A stretch of DNA of 64,000 bases. Source: Variovorax sp. WS11 (GTDB lineage Bacteria; Pseudomonadota; Gammaproteobacteria; Burkholderiales; Burkholderiaceae_C). The translations under genes and the position numbers were made by a program. The stretch covers positions 310,001 to 374,000 of the forward strand of contig NZ_JAAGOW010000003.1 of assembly GCF_010499245.1 (NCBI RefSeq). The letters are read 5' to 3'. Positions 1 through 8,708 of the stretch are shown in pieces; position 1 is the first letter of the stretch, and the number at the start of each line of letters is the position of its first letter. Below the pieces are notes generated by a model. It was not told the DNA's origin, made no database searches, and saw only the letters and a program-made list of their open reading frames with translations.

Positions 1-191
1 TCGAATTCACCCTCGACAGCACGGTGACCGGCACCACGCGCAGTTTCAAGACAACGCAGGCCATGGTGGACGAAGTCTGCGACGCCCGCGTCTACGGTGG
101 CATGCATTTTCGAAATTCGACGCTTCGCGGCGCAGAGCTCGGAACCAACGTGGCCCGGTGGGTGTTGCAACGGAACTTCCTGGCGCGATGA
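1..191 (+). CDS. C-terminal end of a vanadium haloperoxidase/PAP2-superfamily protein (partial)
   Basis: The frame is open from the first base of the window and ends at TGA 189-191, giving about 62 residues of a C-terminus. The segment DARVYGGMHFRNST followed by GAELGTNVARWV matches the last conserved block of vanadium-dependent haloperoxidase-like PAP2 proteins, where R-x-x-G-x-H-F carries the active-site histidine and is followed by a short amphipathic helix. These proteins are usually exported and act on halide or phosphate esters; which reaction this one performs cannot be told from the tail. The 5' part lies outside the window. Confidence 0.6.
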   Translation, partial: EFTLDSTVTGTTRSFKTTQAMVDEVCDARVYGGMHFRNSTLRGAELGTNVARWVLQRNFLAR

Positions 192-245
192 GCCGGGCTG
201 CGCCACAGCGGCGCCGGTTGGGCGCGCGATGGGTTGGAGTGAACC

Positions 246-635
246 ATGCACGCACGAGTCTTCGTCTCGATGCTTTTCAGCTGGATGGGACTCTTCCCGC
301 CGACCGGTCCGGTGACGGCTGCGGAAGAGCGCATCTATCTCAGCAAGGCCGACATCGAGCGCGTTCTCGTCGGCAAGGGCCTCGAGTCGAGGAACCTGTC
401 GACCGGCATGGTGTCGCACTGGGTTTTTCTGCCGAACGGCAGCGTCGAGTTTGCCAACAAGCGAGGCCCGGGCAACGCTTCCGGGACCTGGATCGTTCGA
501 GCCGATGGTTTGATGTGCGTGACGATGCTCGCCCGCACGGGTTGCCGCTATTGGTTTCGTCACGGCGCTGCACTCGCGAACGCGATCAGCAAGGATCCTG
601 GTTCGCCGCTGGTGGCCGAGATCGAGTTCGAGTAG
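246..635 (+). CDS. Small exported protein of unknown function
   Basis: 129 residues. The N-terminus (MHARVFVSMLFSWMGL...VTAAEE) looks like a Sec signal peptide with cleavage near residue 26. The mature part contains a G-S-V-E-F strand, a G-T-W-I-V strand and two cysteines in LMCVTMLARTGC, about nine residues apart, which could form a disulfide. The layout (allocation helix near the start, GxW strand, Cys-containing strand) resembles small DUF995-like periplasmic proteins, but I cannot assign a family with certainty. It starts 54 bases after the haloperoxidase-family gene in the same direction and could be its operon partner. Confidence 0.6.
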   Translation: MHARVFVSMLFSWMGLFPPTGPVTAAEERIYLSKADIERVLVGKGLESRNLSTGMVSHWVFLPNGSVEFANKRGPGNASGTWIVRADGLMCVTMLARTGCRYWFRHGAALANAISKDPGSPLVAEIEFE

Positions 636-658
636 GCCAAGGGATCGCGCCGGCGTGC

Positions 659-686
659 TTGCAAAGCGGAAGCGGGCGACTAGACT
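659..686 (+). promoter_or_regulatory. Candidate sigma-70 promoter for the SGNH lipoprotein gene
   Basis: TTGCAA at 659-664 and TAGACT at 681-686 are 16 bases apart, in the 102-base gap upstream of the ATG at 738. Agreement with consensus is partial (4/6 in each hexamer), so this is only a candidate. Confidence 0.3.
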
Positions 687-737
687 GCATGCGTCCGGCA
701 AACCATCTCGACGCTGTCGTGCAGAGGAGATGAATCC

Positions 738-1487
738 ATGATTCCTGTTCTCGCCGCCGTGTTGCTGACAGCATTCCTTGCCGGTTGTGGAGGCGGAGGC
801 GACGGGGGCGGAGGCAATGGCGCATTCGCCACTGTCGGTCAGGACACGGCAAAGCCTGACGCCGGTTCCTCCAAGGGGCAAGATGCTGCGACCTCGAGAA
901 AGTCCGCCGATGCATCCCTGTGCACGGTCGAGATTTATGGCGACTCGATCATGGCCTCCAACGGGAGCGCGGTCAGCCCCGCCACGACGCTGCAGCTCTT
1001 CAGGCCGAACCTGCTGGTGGTTGCCGATCATTCGGTCGGGGGCATGAGTCTCGGCGTCCTGGCGCCTGTCTTTCCCGGCCTCGCCCGCAGCGCGCACTAC
1101 GTGATCATCGAGAACGGTGTCATCGATGCGTGGCAAGGGAGGAACATCAACACGGTGATCGGCGAGTACTACGCCATCATCCAGAAGGTGCGGGACGAGG
1201 GACGCATTCCGGTGCTGACCGGCTTTTCCCGTCAGTCCAGGGGCGGAGAACTCAACTCATTTCAAGTCCAACTCCGGGACTTTTACGACGCCATCCTTCA
1301 AGCGATCGCCACGAACACGAACACGACCTTTGCCGACTGGGGACAGGTGCCGTTCTTCGGCGCCTGGGACTTGCTCGACTTCGTGCACCCCAACAAGAAC
1401 TACAGCGACCGCCTGATCTTCAAACTCGCGTTGACGCTCGACACGCTCACCACGAGCTGCACGGACACCTTGCTTCCTCCGGCCTGA
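738..1487 (+). CDS. SGNH/GDSL-hydrolase-like lipoprotein
   Basis: 249 residues. A lipoprotein signal peptide ends in the lipobox FLAGC (Cys about residue 17), followed by a glycine-rich tether. The body shows the SGNH blocks in order: EIYGDSIMAS (block I, nucleophile Ser of GDS), IIENGVIDAW where block III G-x-N-D is replaced by ENGVID, and DFVHPN near residue 220 (block V, D-x-x-H). This supports an ester or acyl hydrolase anchored to the outer membrane or periplasmic face. Substrate unknown. The altered block III means activity is likely but not certain. RBS AGGAG precedes the ATG. It is convergent with the EamA transporter gene at 1533. Confidence 0.7.
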   Translation: MIPVLAAVLLTAFLAGCGGGGDGGGGNGAFATVGQDTAKPDAGSSKGQDAATSRKSADASLCTVEIYGDSIMASNGSAVSPATTLQLFRPNLLVVADHSVGGMSLGVLAPVFPGLARSAHYVIIENGVIDAWQGRNINTVIGEYYAIIQKVRDEGRIPVLTGFSRQSRGGELNSFQVQLRDFYDAILQAIATNTNTTFADWGQVPFFGAWDLLDFVHPNKNYSDRLIFKLALTLDTLTTSCTDTLLPPA

Positions 1488-1532
1488 TCGGGGTACGTCC
1501 AGGAGTCTGCCCAACAGGCTCGCGCTCGCCCA

Positions 1533-2411
1533 TCATTCCGGCTGAGCATCCAGCGCAGCCGCGCGGGTCCGGCCCCGCTCGCTGTGCAGCATGTAGAGGC
1601 CCGATCCGACGAGCAGCGCGATTCCCAGCCAGGCCCACCCGCTGGGGACCTCGTTCCACACGGCGTAGCCCAGCAGCATGGCGAAGAGAACCGCGGTGTA
1701 GCGGAAGGGGGCCGTGAGCGACGCCTCGCCGGTGCGCATGCATTGCACCAGCAGGAAATAGCCGGAGGCCAGGAAGGCCGCCGCGATGCCCAGCAAGGCC
1801 AGGTCGACCGGCGCAAACGCCTGCCAGCCGCTCAGCAGGGTCAGGCCGCCGGCCAGCAAGGTGACGGCCAATGCCGTGGCCAGGGTGATGATGATCGACG
1901 GGATGGCCGGATCGATGCGTCGCGTCATCAGGTCGCGCGCGGCATGGAACAGCGTGCCGAGCAGGCACAGCAGGGACCATGCGTTGAAGCCTTCCCCGCT
2001 GGGCTGCACGACACAGAGAACACCCGCGAAGCCCAGCACCACGGCGGACCAGCGCGCCATGCCGGCGCGCTCGCCCATGAAGAGCACCGCGAACACGGTC
2101 ATGAAGAGCGGCGCGGCGAGGTTGATGGCGGTGGCGTTGGCGATCGGCAGGCGGAACAGCGACAACAGGTACATCACGGTCGCGCAGGCATCGACCGCGC
2201 CACGCAGCGCCACGCGCGGATGCAGCACCGCCCCGACCTGGCGCAGTGCGCCCAGGCGGTGCGCGACCAGCAGCACCAGCGCCGAGGCCATCAGCCCGCG
2301 CAGGAAGATGAGCTGCGCCGAGGGCATGGACTGGCTGACGTGCTTGACCAGCGCGTCGTTGAGCACGAAGCAGCCCATGGCACCGATCATCATCGCGATG
2401 GCGCGTGTCAC
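1533..2411 (-). CDS. EamA/DMT-family transporter
   Basis: 292 residues if translation begins at GTG 2411-2409. This GTG overlaps the TGA of the upstream molybdoenzyme gene in a GTGA arrangement, indicating translational coupling. The protein has about ten hydrophobic segments in two EamA repeats (for example the stretches beginning MMIGAMGCFVLNDAL and FRYTAVLFAMLLGYAVW), the classic 5+5 helix layout of drug/metabolite exporters. It is the last gene of the organosulfur operon, so its inferred job is export or exchange of a product or inhibitory thiol/sulfinate; this is context only. An internal ATG at AMM, five codons later, is an alternative start. Confidence 0.85.
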   Translation of the reverse strand: MTRAIAMMIGAMGCFVLNDALVKHVSQSMPSAQLIFLRGLMASALVLLVAHRLGALRQVGAVLHPRVALRGAVDACATVMYLLSLFRLPIANATAINLAAPLFMTVFAVLFMGERAGMARWSAVVLGFAGVLCVVQPSGEGFNAWSLLCLLGTLFHAARDLMTRRIDPAIPSIIITLATALAVTLLAGGLTLLSGWQAFAPVDLALLGIAAAFLASGYFLLVQCMRTGEASLTAPFRYTAVLFAMLLGYAVWNEVPSGWAWLGIALLVGSGLYMLHSERGRTRAAALDAQPE

Positions 2412-4720
2412 CTGCCTGGCATGCCCCTTCCCGGCGGCTCGAAGGCGCGGATCGGCGGCAGCGTGCCGTCGTAGCGCTCGATCTGCACCGTGCTGAGCTG
2501 CCCCGCGCAGCCCTGTGCGAGCAATGACGTGCCGATGTCGCGCGTCAGCACGTTGGGATTGCCGTGTGCGCACATCGGGCGGCCCTGGTCGTCCAGCGCC
2601 GGGTCGTACCAGGCGCCGGTAGGCAACTGCACCACGTCCTCGCGCATGTCGGCGCACAGGTGGGCGCTGGCCAGGCAGGCACCGATCTCGTTGAAGAGCC
2701 GCACGATGTCGCCCTGCCGGATGCCGCGCGCCGCGGCCGCAGACGGGTGCAGGGTGCAGACCTCGCGGCCTTGGCGCTTGCTGGCCTGGCTGTGCGCGCC
2801 GAAGTCGAGCTGGCTGTGCAGCTTGGCGTGCGGCTGGTTGGCGACCAGCCAGAGCGGGTGCTCGGCGGTGGGGGCAAACCTGGGCGGCAGCCACGCCGGG
2901 TGACCGCGGCAGTCGGCGTAGCCGAAGGCCTCGACCGTGTGCGAGCTGACCTGGACCTTGCCGCTGGGCGTGGGCAGCGGTGCGCCCACCGGGTCGTTTC
3001 GAAAGGCGCGCAGGATGCCGCCGTCGTCGTCGCGCTGCGGCAGCATGAGCTTTCCGCGCTGCCAGAAGGCTTCGAAGGTGGGGGCCTCCAGGTCCATGGC
3101 TTCGAGCGCGGCGCGGGTGCGTTCATACAGGTGCGCCAGCCATTCGCGCGTCGTGCGGCCTTCGCTGAAGGCCTCGAGCCCGCCCAGGCGCCCGGCCAGG
3201 TCGCAGAAGATGTCGTAGTCGTCGCGGCTCTCTGCGTGCGGTTCGGCGATGCGGTGCATGGCCACCATCATCGGGTCGGTCGGCGTCGCGCCGATGTCCT
3301 CGCGCTCCAGCGTCATCGTGCAGGGCAGCACGATGTCGGCGTGCCGGGCGGTGGCGGTCCAGGCGATCTCGTGCACGACGAAGGTATCGAGCCTGCGGAA
3401 GGCCTCGGCCAGCCGCGCCAGGTTCTGGTGATGGTGGAACGGGTTTCCTCCGGCCCAGTAGGCCAGGCGGATGTGGGGGTAGCTGAAGCTTTGGCCGTTG
3501 TAGTCGAAGGGCTGGCCGGGGTTGAGCAGCATGTCGCTGATGCGCGCGACGGGGATGAACGCCTTCACCCCGTTGGTGCCCTGCGGCAGCGCCGCGGCCG
3601 GCACCGCATTGTTGCGCTTGCCGTAGTGGGCCACCGTGCCGAGCGCGTAGTTGTAGCCGCCGCCGGGCAGGCCCAGCTGGCCCAGTGCCGCGGCGAGCAC
3701 GGCGCCCATCCATACCGGCTGCTCGCCATGCTCGGCGCGCTGCAGCGAATGCGAGACCACCACCAGCGTGCGCTTGCCGACCAGCGAGCGGGCGAGCTCG
3801 CTCAACTGCTGCGCCGGCAGGCCGCAGATCGGGGCGGCCCATGCGCAACTCTTGGCCACGCCGTCGCTGCGACCCATGAGGTAGTCCTCGAAGCGCTCCC
3901 AGCCGTCGCAGCAGCGGGCGATGAAGGCGCGGTCGTGCGTGCCGTCGCTGACCAGCTGATGCACCAGGGCCAGCATCAGCGCGGTATCGGTGTTGGGCAC
4001 GGCAGGCAGCCATTCGAAGCGCGCCTCGTCGGGCAGGTCGCTCCTGAGCGGGCTGATGGAGACGAAGCGGCAGCCGCGCACCGCAGCGTCGCGCATGGCG
4101 TTGCGCTCGATGTGCCGGCTGATGCCGCCGGAGGCCACGCGCGAGTTCTTCAGGGCCATGCCGCCGAAGGCCAGCACGACGTCGGTGTGCTCGACGATCT
4201 GCTCCCAGGTCACGTTGCGTCGTGCCACTTCTTCCAGGGGGCCGATGACGTGCGGGAGCATGGGCCCGGAGGCGCCGGCACTGTAGTTGTTGACCGAGCG
4301 CACATAGCCGCCCAACACGGTGTTGAGGAAGCGATGCACCTGGCTCTGCGCATGATGGAAGCGCCCCGCGCTCGACCAGCCGTAGGAGCCGCCGAACACG
4401 GCGCCGGGGCCATGCTCATCCTTCACGCGCTGCAGTTCCTTCGCGAGCAGGTCCAGCACCTCGTTCCAGGGCATGGCGACGTAGCCGTCTCGGCCGCGCA
4501 TCGGGTCGGGGCCCGGTCCCCGCTCCAGCCAGCCCTTGCGCACCATGGGCGTGGTGACGCGCACTCTGTGGCGCAAGGCATCGGGGAAGTTGTCGATCAG
4601 CGGGTTCGGGTCCGGGTCGTCCGGATCCGGCTTCACGGCCAGCGCATGTCCGTCCCAGGCCGCGGAGAAAACGCCCCAGTGAGCGCTATGGGGCAGGAAG
4701 CGCGGCGTTTCGGTCGTCAT
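2408..4720 (-). CDS. Molybdopterin-dependent oxidoreductase of the BisC/TorA/DMSO-reductase type
   Basis: 770 residues from ATG 4720-4718. No N-terminal Cys cluster (so no Fe-S) and no Tat signal are seen, pointing to a cytoplasmic BisC-like enzyme. The block GGSYGWSSAGRFHHAQS is where this family carries the serine ligand to Mo-bis-MGD. Further family signatures are YNYALGT, the region around FHHHQNLARLAEAF, WTATARHADIVLPCT, and the C-terminal molydopterin-dinucleotide-binding domain from about residue 610 (LWLVANQPHAKLHSQLD). Known members reduce biotin sulfoxide, methionine sulfoxide, DMSO or TMAO. Here it sits between a C-S lyase pseudogene and a DMT transporter in a sulfur operon, so reduction of an organic sulfoxide is the most likely role; the exact substrate is not deducible. 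An upstream in-frame ATG at 4753 would overlap the preceding gene and is less likely. Confidence 0.85.
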   Translation of the reverse strand: MTTETPRFLPHSAHWGVFSAAWDGHALAVKPDPDDPDPNPLIDNFPDALRHRVRVTTPMVRKGWLERGPGPDPMRGRDGYVAMPWNEVLDLLAKELQRVKDEHGPGAVFGGSYGWSSAGRFHHAQSQVHRFLNTVLGGYVRSVNNYSAGASGPMLPHVIGPLEEVARRNVTWEQIVEHTDVVLAFGGMALKNSRVASGGISRHIERNAMRDAAVRGCRFVSISPLRSDLPDEARFEWLPAVPNTDTALMLALVHQLVSDGTHDRAFIARCCDGWERFEDYLMGRSDGVAKSCAWAAPICGLPAQQLSELARSLVGKRTLVVVSHSLQRAEHGEQPVWMGAVLAAALGQLGLPGGGYNYALGTVAHYGKRNNAVPAAALPQGTNGVKAFIPVARISDMLLNPGQPFDYNGQSFSYPHIRLAYWAGGNPFHHHQNLARLAEAFRRLDTFVVHEIAWTATARHADIVLPCTMTLEREDIGATPTDPMMVAMHRIAEPHAESRDDYDIFCDLAGRLGGLEAFSEGRTTREWLAHLYERTRAALEAMDLEAPTFEAFWQRGKLMLPQRDDDGGILRAFRNDPVGAPLPTPSGKVQVSSHTVEAFGYADCRGHPAWLPPRFAPTAEHPLWLVANQPHAKLHSQLDFGAHSQASKRQGREVCTLHPSAAAARGIRQGDIVRLFNEIGACLASAHLCADMREDVVQLPTGAWYDPALDDQGRPMCAHGNPNVLTRDIGTSLLAQGCAGQLSTVQIERYDGTLPPIRAFEPPGRGMPGR

Positions 4721-4733
4721 GCCTGCCGTGGGC

Positions 4734-5882
4734 TCAGCGCTGGAGCGCTGCAAAGGCGCGCTCGAGGTCGTCCACCAGGTCGTCCGGCGATTCCAGCCCG
4801 ATGTGCAGCCGGATCACCGGGCCGCGTTCGCGCCAGTCCGTCACGCTGCGCGCATGCGTCATGTCGGCCAGCGTGACGAGGCTCTCGAACCCGCCCCACG
4901 AAGCGCCGAGGCCGAACAGGGACAGGCCGTCGATCAGGCGCTCCGCCGCCGCCACGTCGTAGTCGCGCCGCAGCTCGAAGGACAGCAGGCCGTTGGTGCC
5001 GCGGCAGTCGCGCAGCCAGAGCGCATGGCCCGGATCCGCGGGCAGCGCGGGGCAGAAGACGGTGGCGACCTCGGGCCTCGCCTCGAGCCAGCCGGCGATG
5101 CGCAGCGCGTGCCGCTCGTGCATCTGCAGGCGCGCCTACAGCGTGCGCAGGCCGCGCATCACGAGCCAGGCATCGTCGGGGCTCACGGTCATGCCGAAGG
5201 CGTCGCTGCGCTCGGCCAGCGGCTGCCACGCCGCCTGCGTGGTGCAGACGGTCCCCATCATCACGTCGGAGTGCCCCGACAGGTACTTGGTGGCGGCCAT
5301 GATCGAGATGTCCGCGCCGAGCGCCAGCGGGCGGTACTGGCAGCCCGAGCCCCAGGTGTTGTCGGCCGCGAGCAGGGCGCCGCGTGCGTGGGCCATCTCG
5401 GCCAGGCGCGGGAGGTCGCACATTTCGTAGACCAGCGAGCCCGGCGCCTCCGCATAGACCAGCCGCGTGGCCGGCTCCATGAGCGACGCCGCATCGCTGC
5501 CGTCGGCATTGAAGAAGGTGCAGCGGATGCCGTAGGGCGCGAGGAAACTGCGCGCCAGATGCCGCGTGGGCTGGTAGACGCTGTCGGACATCAGCACGTG
5601 GTCGCCCGGCTTCAGGTAGGCGAGCAGGCTCATGCCGATCGCGGCCAGGCCGGTCGGGAACAGCCGGGTCCGGTGGCCGCCTTCGAGCTCGCTCACCGCG
5701 TCCTCCAGCGCGAAGGTCGTGGGCGTGCCGCGCGCGCCGTAGGTGAAGAGGCGCTCGCCGCCGCGGCGCGCGCGCATCTCGCGCTGCTGCGCGACGTTGT
5801 CGAAGAGCACGGTGCTGGCGCGCACCAGCGGCGGGTTGACCGCGTGGCCGCCGTCGAAGGCCGGCGCGTGTCCGGCATTCAC
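4734..5882 (-). pseudogene. MetC-like PLP-dependent C-S lyase interrupted by an in-frame amber codon
   Basis: The reading frame from GTG 5882 to TGA 4734 encodes a full-length Cys/Met-metabolism PLP enzyme (about 382 residues) except for one TAG at 5138-5136. Upstream of the stop lie GERLFTYGARGTPTT, FPTGLAAIGMSLLAYL, YAEAPGSLVYEM, ADNTWGSG and the PLP-lysine block SIMAATKYLSGHSDVM. Downstream in the same frame lie the MetC-type C-terminal helix (ARLQMHERHALRIAGWL) and GLSLFGLGASWGGFESL. The residue lost lies in MRGLRTL(x)ARLQ; a CAG-to-TAG transition would explain it. As written, only the N-terminal two thirds would be made. Intact homologues cleave C-S bonds of cystathionine-type thioethers to thiol, pyruvate and ammonia. 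Genuine inactivation and a sequencing error are both possible. Confidence 0.8.
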
Positions 5883-5965
5883 GGCAGGCGGTCTGCAATT
5901 GCGGGTCCCAGGGGGCAGGGAGTAAGGGGATAGGATGGGAACGATTCTGCGTCGCGTCCTTCCAG

Positions 5966-7009
5966 TCACCCGGGCGCCAAAGGCTTCACCACGCTGGACC
6001 GGCGGTCGATGTCCTGGCGCAGCTGCGCTGCGAACGCCTCGGGCGAATTGCCGACCACTTCGCTGCCGCCGTCGGTGATCAGCCGCGCGACCTCCGGCAT
6101 GCGCAGGGTGCGCACGATCGCCTCGTGGAGGTAGGCCACGCGTTCGCGCGAGGTGCCGGCGGGCGCGAAGACGCCGTACCAATCCTCGAAGCGCGCGTTC
6201 TTGTAGCCGAGCTCCTCGAGCGTGGGCACCTTGGCGAACACGCCGACGCGGCGCGGGCTGGTCACCGCCAGCGCGCGCAGCTTGCCGTTCTGGATCATGC
6301 CGGCCACCGAAGCGGTGGAGGTCACCAGCACGTCGACCTGGTGTCCCATCAGGTCCGTGATGGCGGGCGCCGCGCCCTTGTAGGGCACATGCGTCATCTG
6401 CGCACCGGCTTCCTTCTGCAGCACCACGCCGACCAGGTGCGACAGGGTGCCGTTGCCGGGCGAGGCGTAGGTCAGGCGGCCCGGCTGGGCCTTGCTGCGC
6501 CGGACCAGTTCGTCGAAGTCCTTGAGCGGCGAGTCGGCCGGCACCACGATCGCGAGCGGCGCCGCGTTGATCTGCGTGACCGGCACGAAGTTCTTCAGCG
6601 GGTCGAAGCCGGCCGACGCGTAGAGCGTCGGGTTCACGGCCATGAGCGAGACCTGTGCGGTCAGCAGGGTGTAGCCGTCGGCGCGTGCGTCGGCGACCGC
6701 CTTGGCCCCGATGTTGCCGCCCGCGCCGCCGCGGTTCTCGACCAGTGCCGGCTGGCCGGTCACCTCGGGCAGGCGCGTGGTGACGAAGCGGGTGGTGGCA
6801 TCGTTGCCGCCCCCGGCGGGGAAGGGCGAGATGAAGCGGATCGGCTGGGCCGGGAAGCCGTCGCGCGCGGCGAGCGCTTGCGCGGCGGCGGGCGGTGCAC
6901 CGGTCATCGCAAGGGCGCCTGCGAAGGTGGCGAAGGCGGCGAAGGCAGCGAGCCGGCGCCGGGGCGTCGACACGCAGAGGGAACGGGGCAGGGCGGCGGC
7001 AAGGGTCAT
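5966..7009 (-). CDS. Bug-family tripartite tricarboxylate transporter receptor
   Basis: 347 residues from ATG 7009, preceded by GGAG at good spacing. A long signal peptide with an arginine-rich n-region (STPRRRLAAFAAFA) ends near AAAQA. The mature protein shows Bug-family hallmarks: PIRFISPFPAGGGND, VENRGGAGGNIG, DGYTLL, MTHVPYKGAAPAITDLMGHQVD and a C-terminal WYGVFAPAGTS. It binds a carboxylate ligand in the periplasm. No TctA/TctB membrane genes are nearby, as is common for these abundant orphan receptors. Its place in the operon, between rhodanese and C-S lyase, suggests the ligand is a sulfur-containing carboxylic acid (inference). Confidence 0.92.
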   Translation of the reverse strand: MTLAAALPRSLCVSTPRRRLAAFAAFATFAGALAMTGAPPAAAQALAARDGFPAQPIRFISPFPAGGGNDATTRFVTTRLPEVTGQPALVENRGGAGGNIGAKAVADARADGYTLLTAQVSLMAVNPTLYASAGFDPLKNFVPVTQINAAPLAIVVPADSPLKDFDELVRRSKAQPGRLTYASPGNGTLSHLVGVVLQKEAGAQMTHVPYKGAAPAITDLMGHQVDVLVTSTASVAGMIQNGKLRALAVTSPRRVGVFAKVPTLEELGYKNARFEDWYGVFAPAGTSRERVAYLHEAIVRTLRMPEVARLITDGGSEVVGNSPEAFAAQLRQDIDRRSSVVKPLAPG

Positions 7010-7025
7010 CGTGAACTCCGGTGAA

Positions 7026-8609
7026 TCAGGAGAGGGCGGTCGCAGGCAGGCGGAAGGCCGCCAGCTCCTGCGCGTCGAGCTGTGCGACCAGTCCGGTTTC
7101 CCAGGCCAGGTAGCGGCGCGCGGCTTCCTTGTTGCCGTCGTGCCGGTCGTGCACGAAGAACAGGAAGTCGATGCATTCGGCATCGGCCGGAAGCGCCGGG
7201 CTCTGCTCGATCGGCAGGCCGGCGTGCTCCCAGGCCTTCATGCCGCCTTCGAGGAGCAGGGGCGCGGGCAGGGTCGCGGGCCAGTCCGCGGCTGCCGCCC
7301 ATTCGGCCGCCTGCGGCGGGTCGGCGACCAGCACCACCGGGCGGGTCTCGCCGGCCAGCGCGTCGGCCAGCCGCGGACGGATCGACCAGCGCGCGCCCGC
7401 GATGTGCGCGGCGCGGAACTGCATGCTCGGCCGCAGGTCGAGCACCGCGGCATCGCCGTCGCGAAGAAGCTGCGCCAGAGCCTGGACGCCGATCCTCGCG
7501 AGCGGTGGTGGCTCGGGGATGACGGCCGGGGCGATCGCCAGGCCGCTGCCGAGGCCGCCGACCAGCACCGAGGCGTCGTGGCCCATCTGCCGCAGCCAGC
7601 TCGCCACCGCGGGCGCACGCACGCCGTCGTCGTCCAGCAGCACCAGCCTGGCGCCGCGCACGCCGACGAACTGGTCGGTGGCCTGCATCAGCTGCCCGCC
7701 GGGCGTGTGCTGCGCGCCGGGCAGGCTGCCGCGCGCAAATTCTTCCGGCGTGCGGACATCGCAGAGGAACAGCGTGCGCTGCGAATCGTCGGTCCAGCGC
7801 GCCACCGTGCCAGCGTCGACGAAGGGCACCTCGAAGCGCCGTGCCAGCGCCTCCGCCTGTTCCTTCAGCGCGGCGCTGCCGCTCGCGTCGTCGTAGCGGC
7901 GCTGGCCGCCGTGCTCGAGGGCGTGGTCCGCCAGATACCAGCCCTGGGTGCCGTTCTCCAGTGCATAGACCGGATTGGGCAGGCCCAGGTTGATCAGGGT
8001 CTGCGCGCCGATGATGCTGCGCGTGCGGCCCGCGCAGTTGATCACGATGGGGGTCGCATCGTCGGGCACGAGGTGCCGGATGCGATAGGGCAGCTCCCCG
8101 TTGGGACAGCAGATCGCCGTTGGAATGTTCATCTTGCGGAACTCATTGACCGGACGTCCGTCGAGGACGACCACCGGCTCGCCGCGCGCGATCATGGCGG
8201 CCAGCCGGTCGGCGCTCACGCGTGGCGTGTGGTAGACCTTTTCGGCCAACTCGCCGAAGGTCTTCGAAGGCAGATTGACGCCCGCGAACAGGGGGTAGCC
8301 GGCGGCTGCCCAGCCCTGCGTGCCGCCGCGAAGGACCGACACGTCCACATAGCCGAGGGCGGCCAGCCGCGCGGCAGCGCGCTGCGCGACGCCGGCGGCT
8401 TCGCCCGCGTCGTCGTACACCACGGTGCGCGTCGAGCGCCGCGGCACCAGCCGCGCCACCTCGGTCTCGAGCACGCTGTAGGGCAGCGGTGTGCCATGGA
8501 ACAGGTGGGATTCGCCGTACTGGCCGTGCTCGCGGACATCGAGCAGCGCCAGTTCGGCACCGTCGTGCGACCAGGTCTTGAGGGTTCGGGCGTCGATCTG
8601 TGGGTGCAT
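7026..8609 (-). CDS. Four-domain rhodanese-type sulfurtransferase
   Basis: 527 residues from ATG 8609 (MHPQIDART). Four rhodanese modules follow one another at roughly residues 5-115, 135-240, 265-375 and 390-500, recognisable by repeated LLDVREHGQY, VLDGRPVNEF, LCDVRTPEEFARGS and VLDLRPSMQFRAAH starts and by GGxxxW ends (GGTQGW, ENGTQGWY, GGMKAWEHAG). Only the second module keeps a cysteine active loop, INCAGRTRSIIG; modules 1, 3 and 4 carry Asp or other residues there (VYDDAGE, LLDDDGV, LVADPP) and are probably structural or regulatory. The expected role is sulfane-sulfur transfer, for instance thiosulfate or persulfide to cyanide, sulfite or a thiol. It lies 99 bases downstream of the thiol dioxygenase and 16 bases before the Bug gene. 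Confidence 0.88.
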   Translation of the reverse strand: MHPQIDARTLKTWSHDGAELALLDVREHGQYGESHLFHGTPLPYSVLETEVARLVPRRSTRTVVYDDAGEAAGVAQRAAARLAALGYVDVSVLRGGTQGWAAAGYPLFAGVNLPSKTFGELAEKVYHTPRVSADRLAAMIARGEPVVVLDGRPVNEFRKMNIPTAICCPNGELPYRIRHLVPDDATPIVINCAGRTRSIIGAQTLINLGLPNPVYALENGTQGWYLADHALEHGGQRRYDDASGSAALKEQAEALARRFEVPFVDAGTVARWTDDSQRTLFLCDVRTPEEFARGSLPGAQHTPGGQLMQATDQFVGVRGARLVLLDDDGVRAPAVASWLRQMGHDASVLVGGLGSGLAIAPAVIPEPPPLARIGVQALAQLLRDGDAAVLDLRPSMQFRAAHIAGARWSIRPRLADALAGETRPVVLVADPPQAAEWAAAADWPATLPAPLLLEGGMKAWEHAGLPIEQSPALPADAECIDFLFFVHDRHDGNKEAARRYLAWETGLVAQLDAQELAAFRLPATALS

Positions 8610-8655
8610 GGGGACGAAGGGGCGTGAAGATGAAAAGGGCACGGGCGCGGCCGCG

Positions 8656-8686
8656 CCGTGCACGACCGGGACCGGCCGTGCACGAC
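8656..8686 (-). repeat. Two direct 11-bp copies with a palindromic core, spaced 20 bp
   Basis: CCGTGCACGAC occurs at 8656-8666 and again at 8676-8686, exactly 20 bp (two helical turns) apart, in the gap between the thiol dioxygenase stop and the rhodanese start. Each copy contains the palindrome CGTGCACG. This spacing is typical of paired regulator sites, but no binding protein can be named. Confidence 0.4.
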
Positions 8687-8708
8687 TTGCCGCAATCGGT
8701 GGGGAGCC

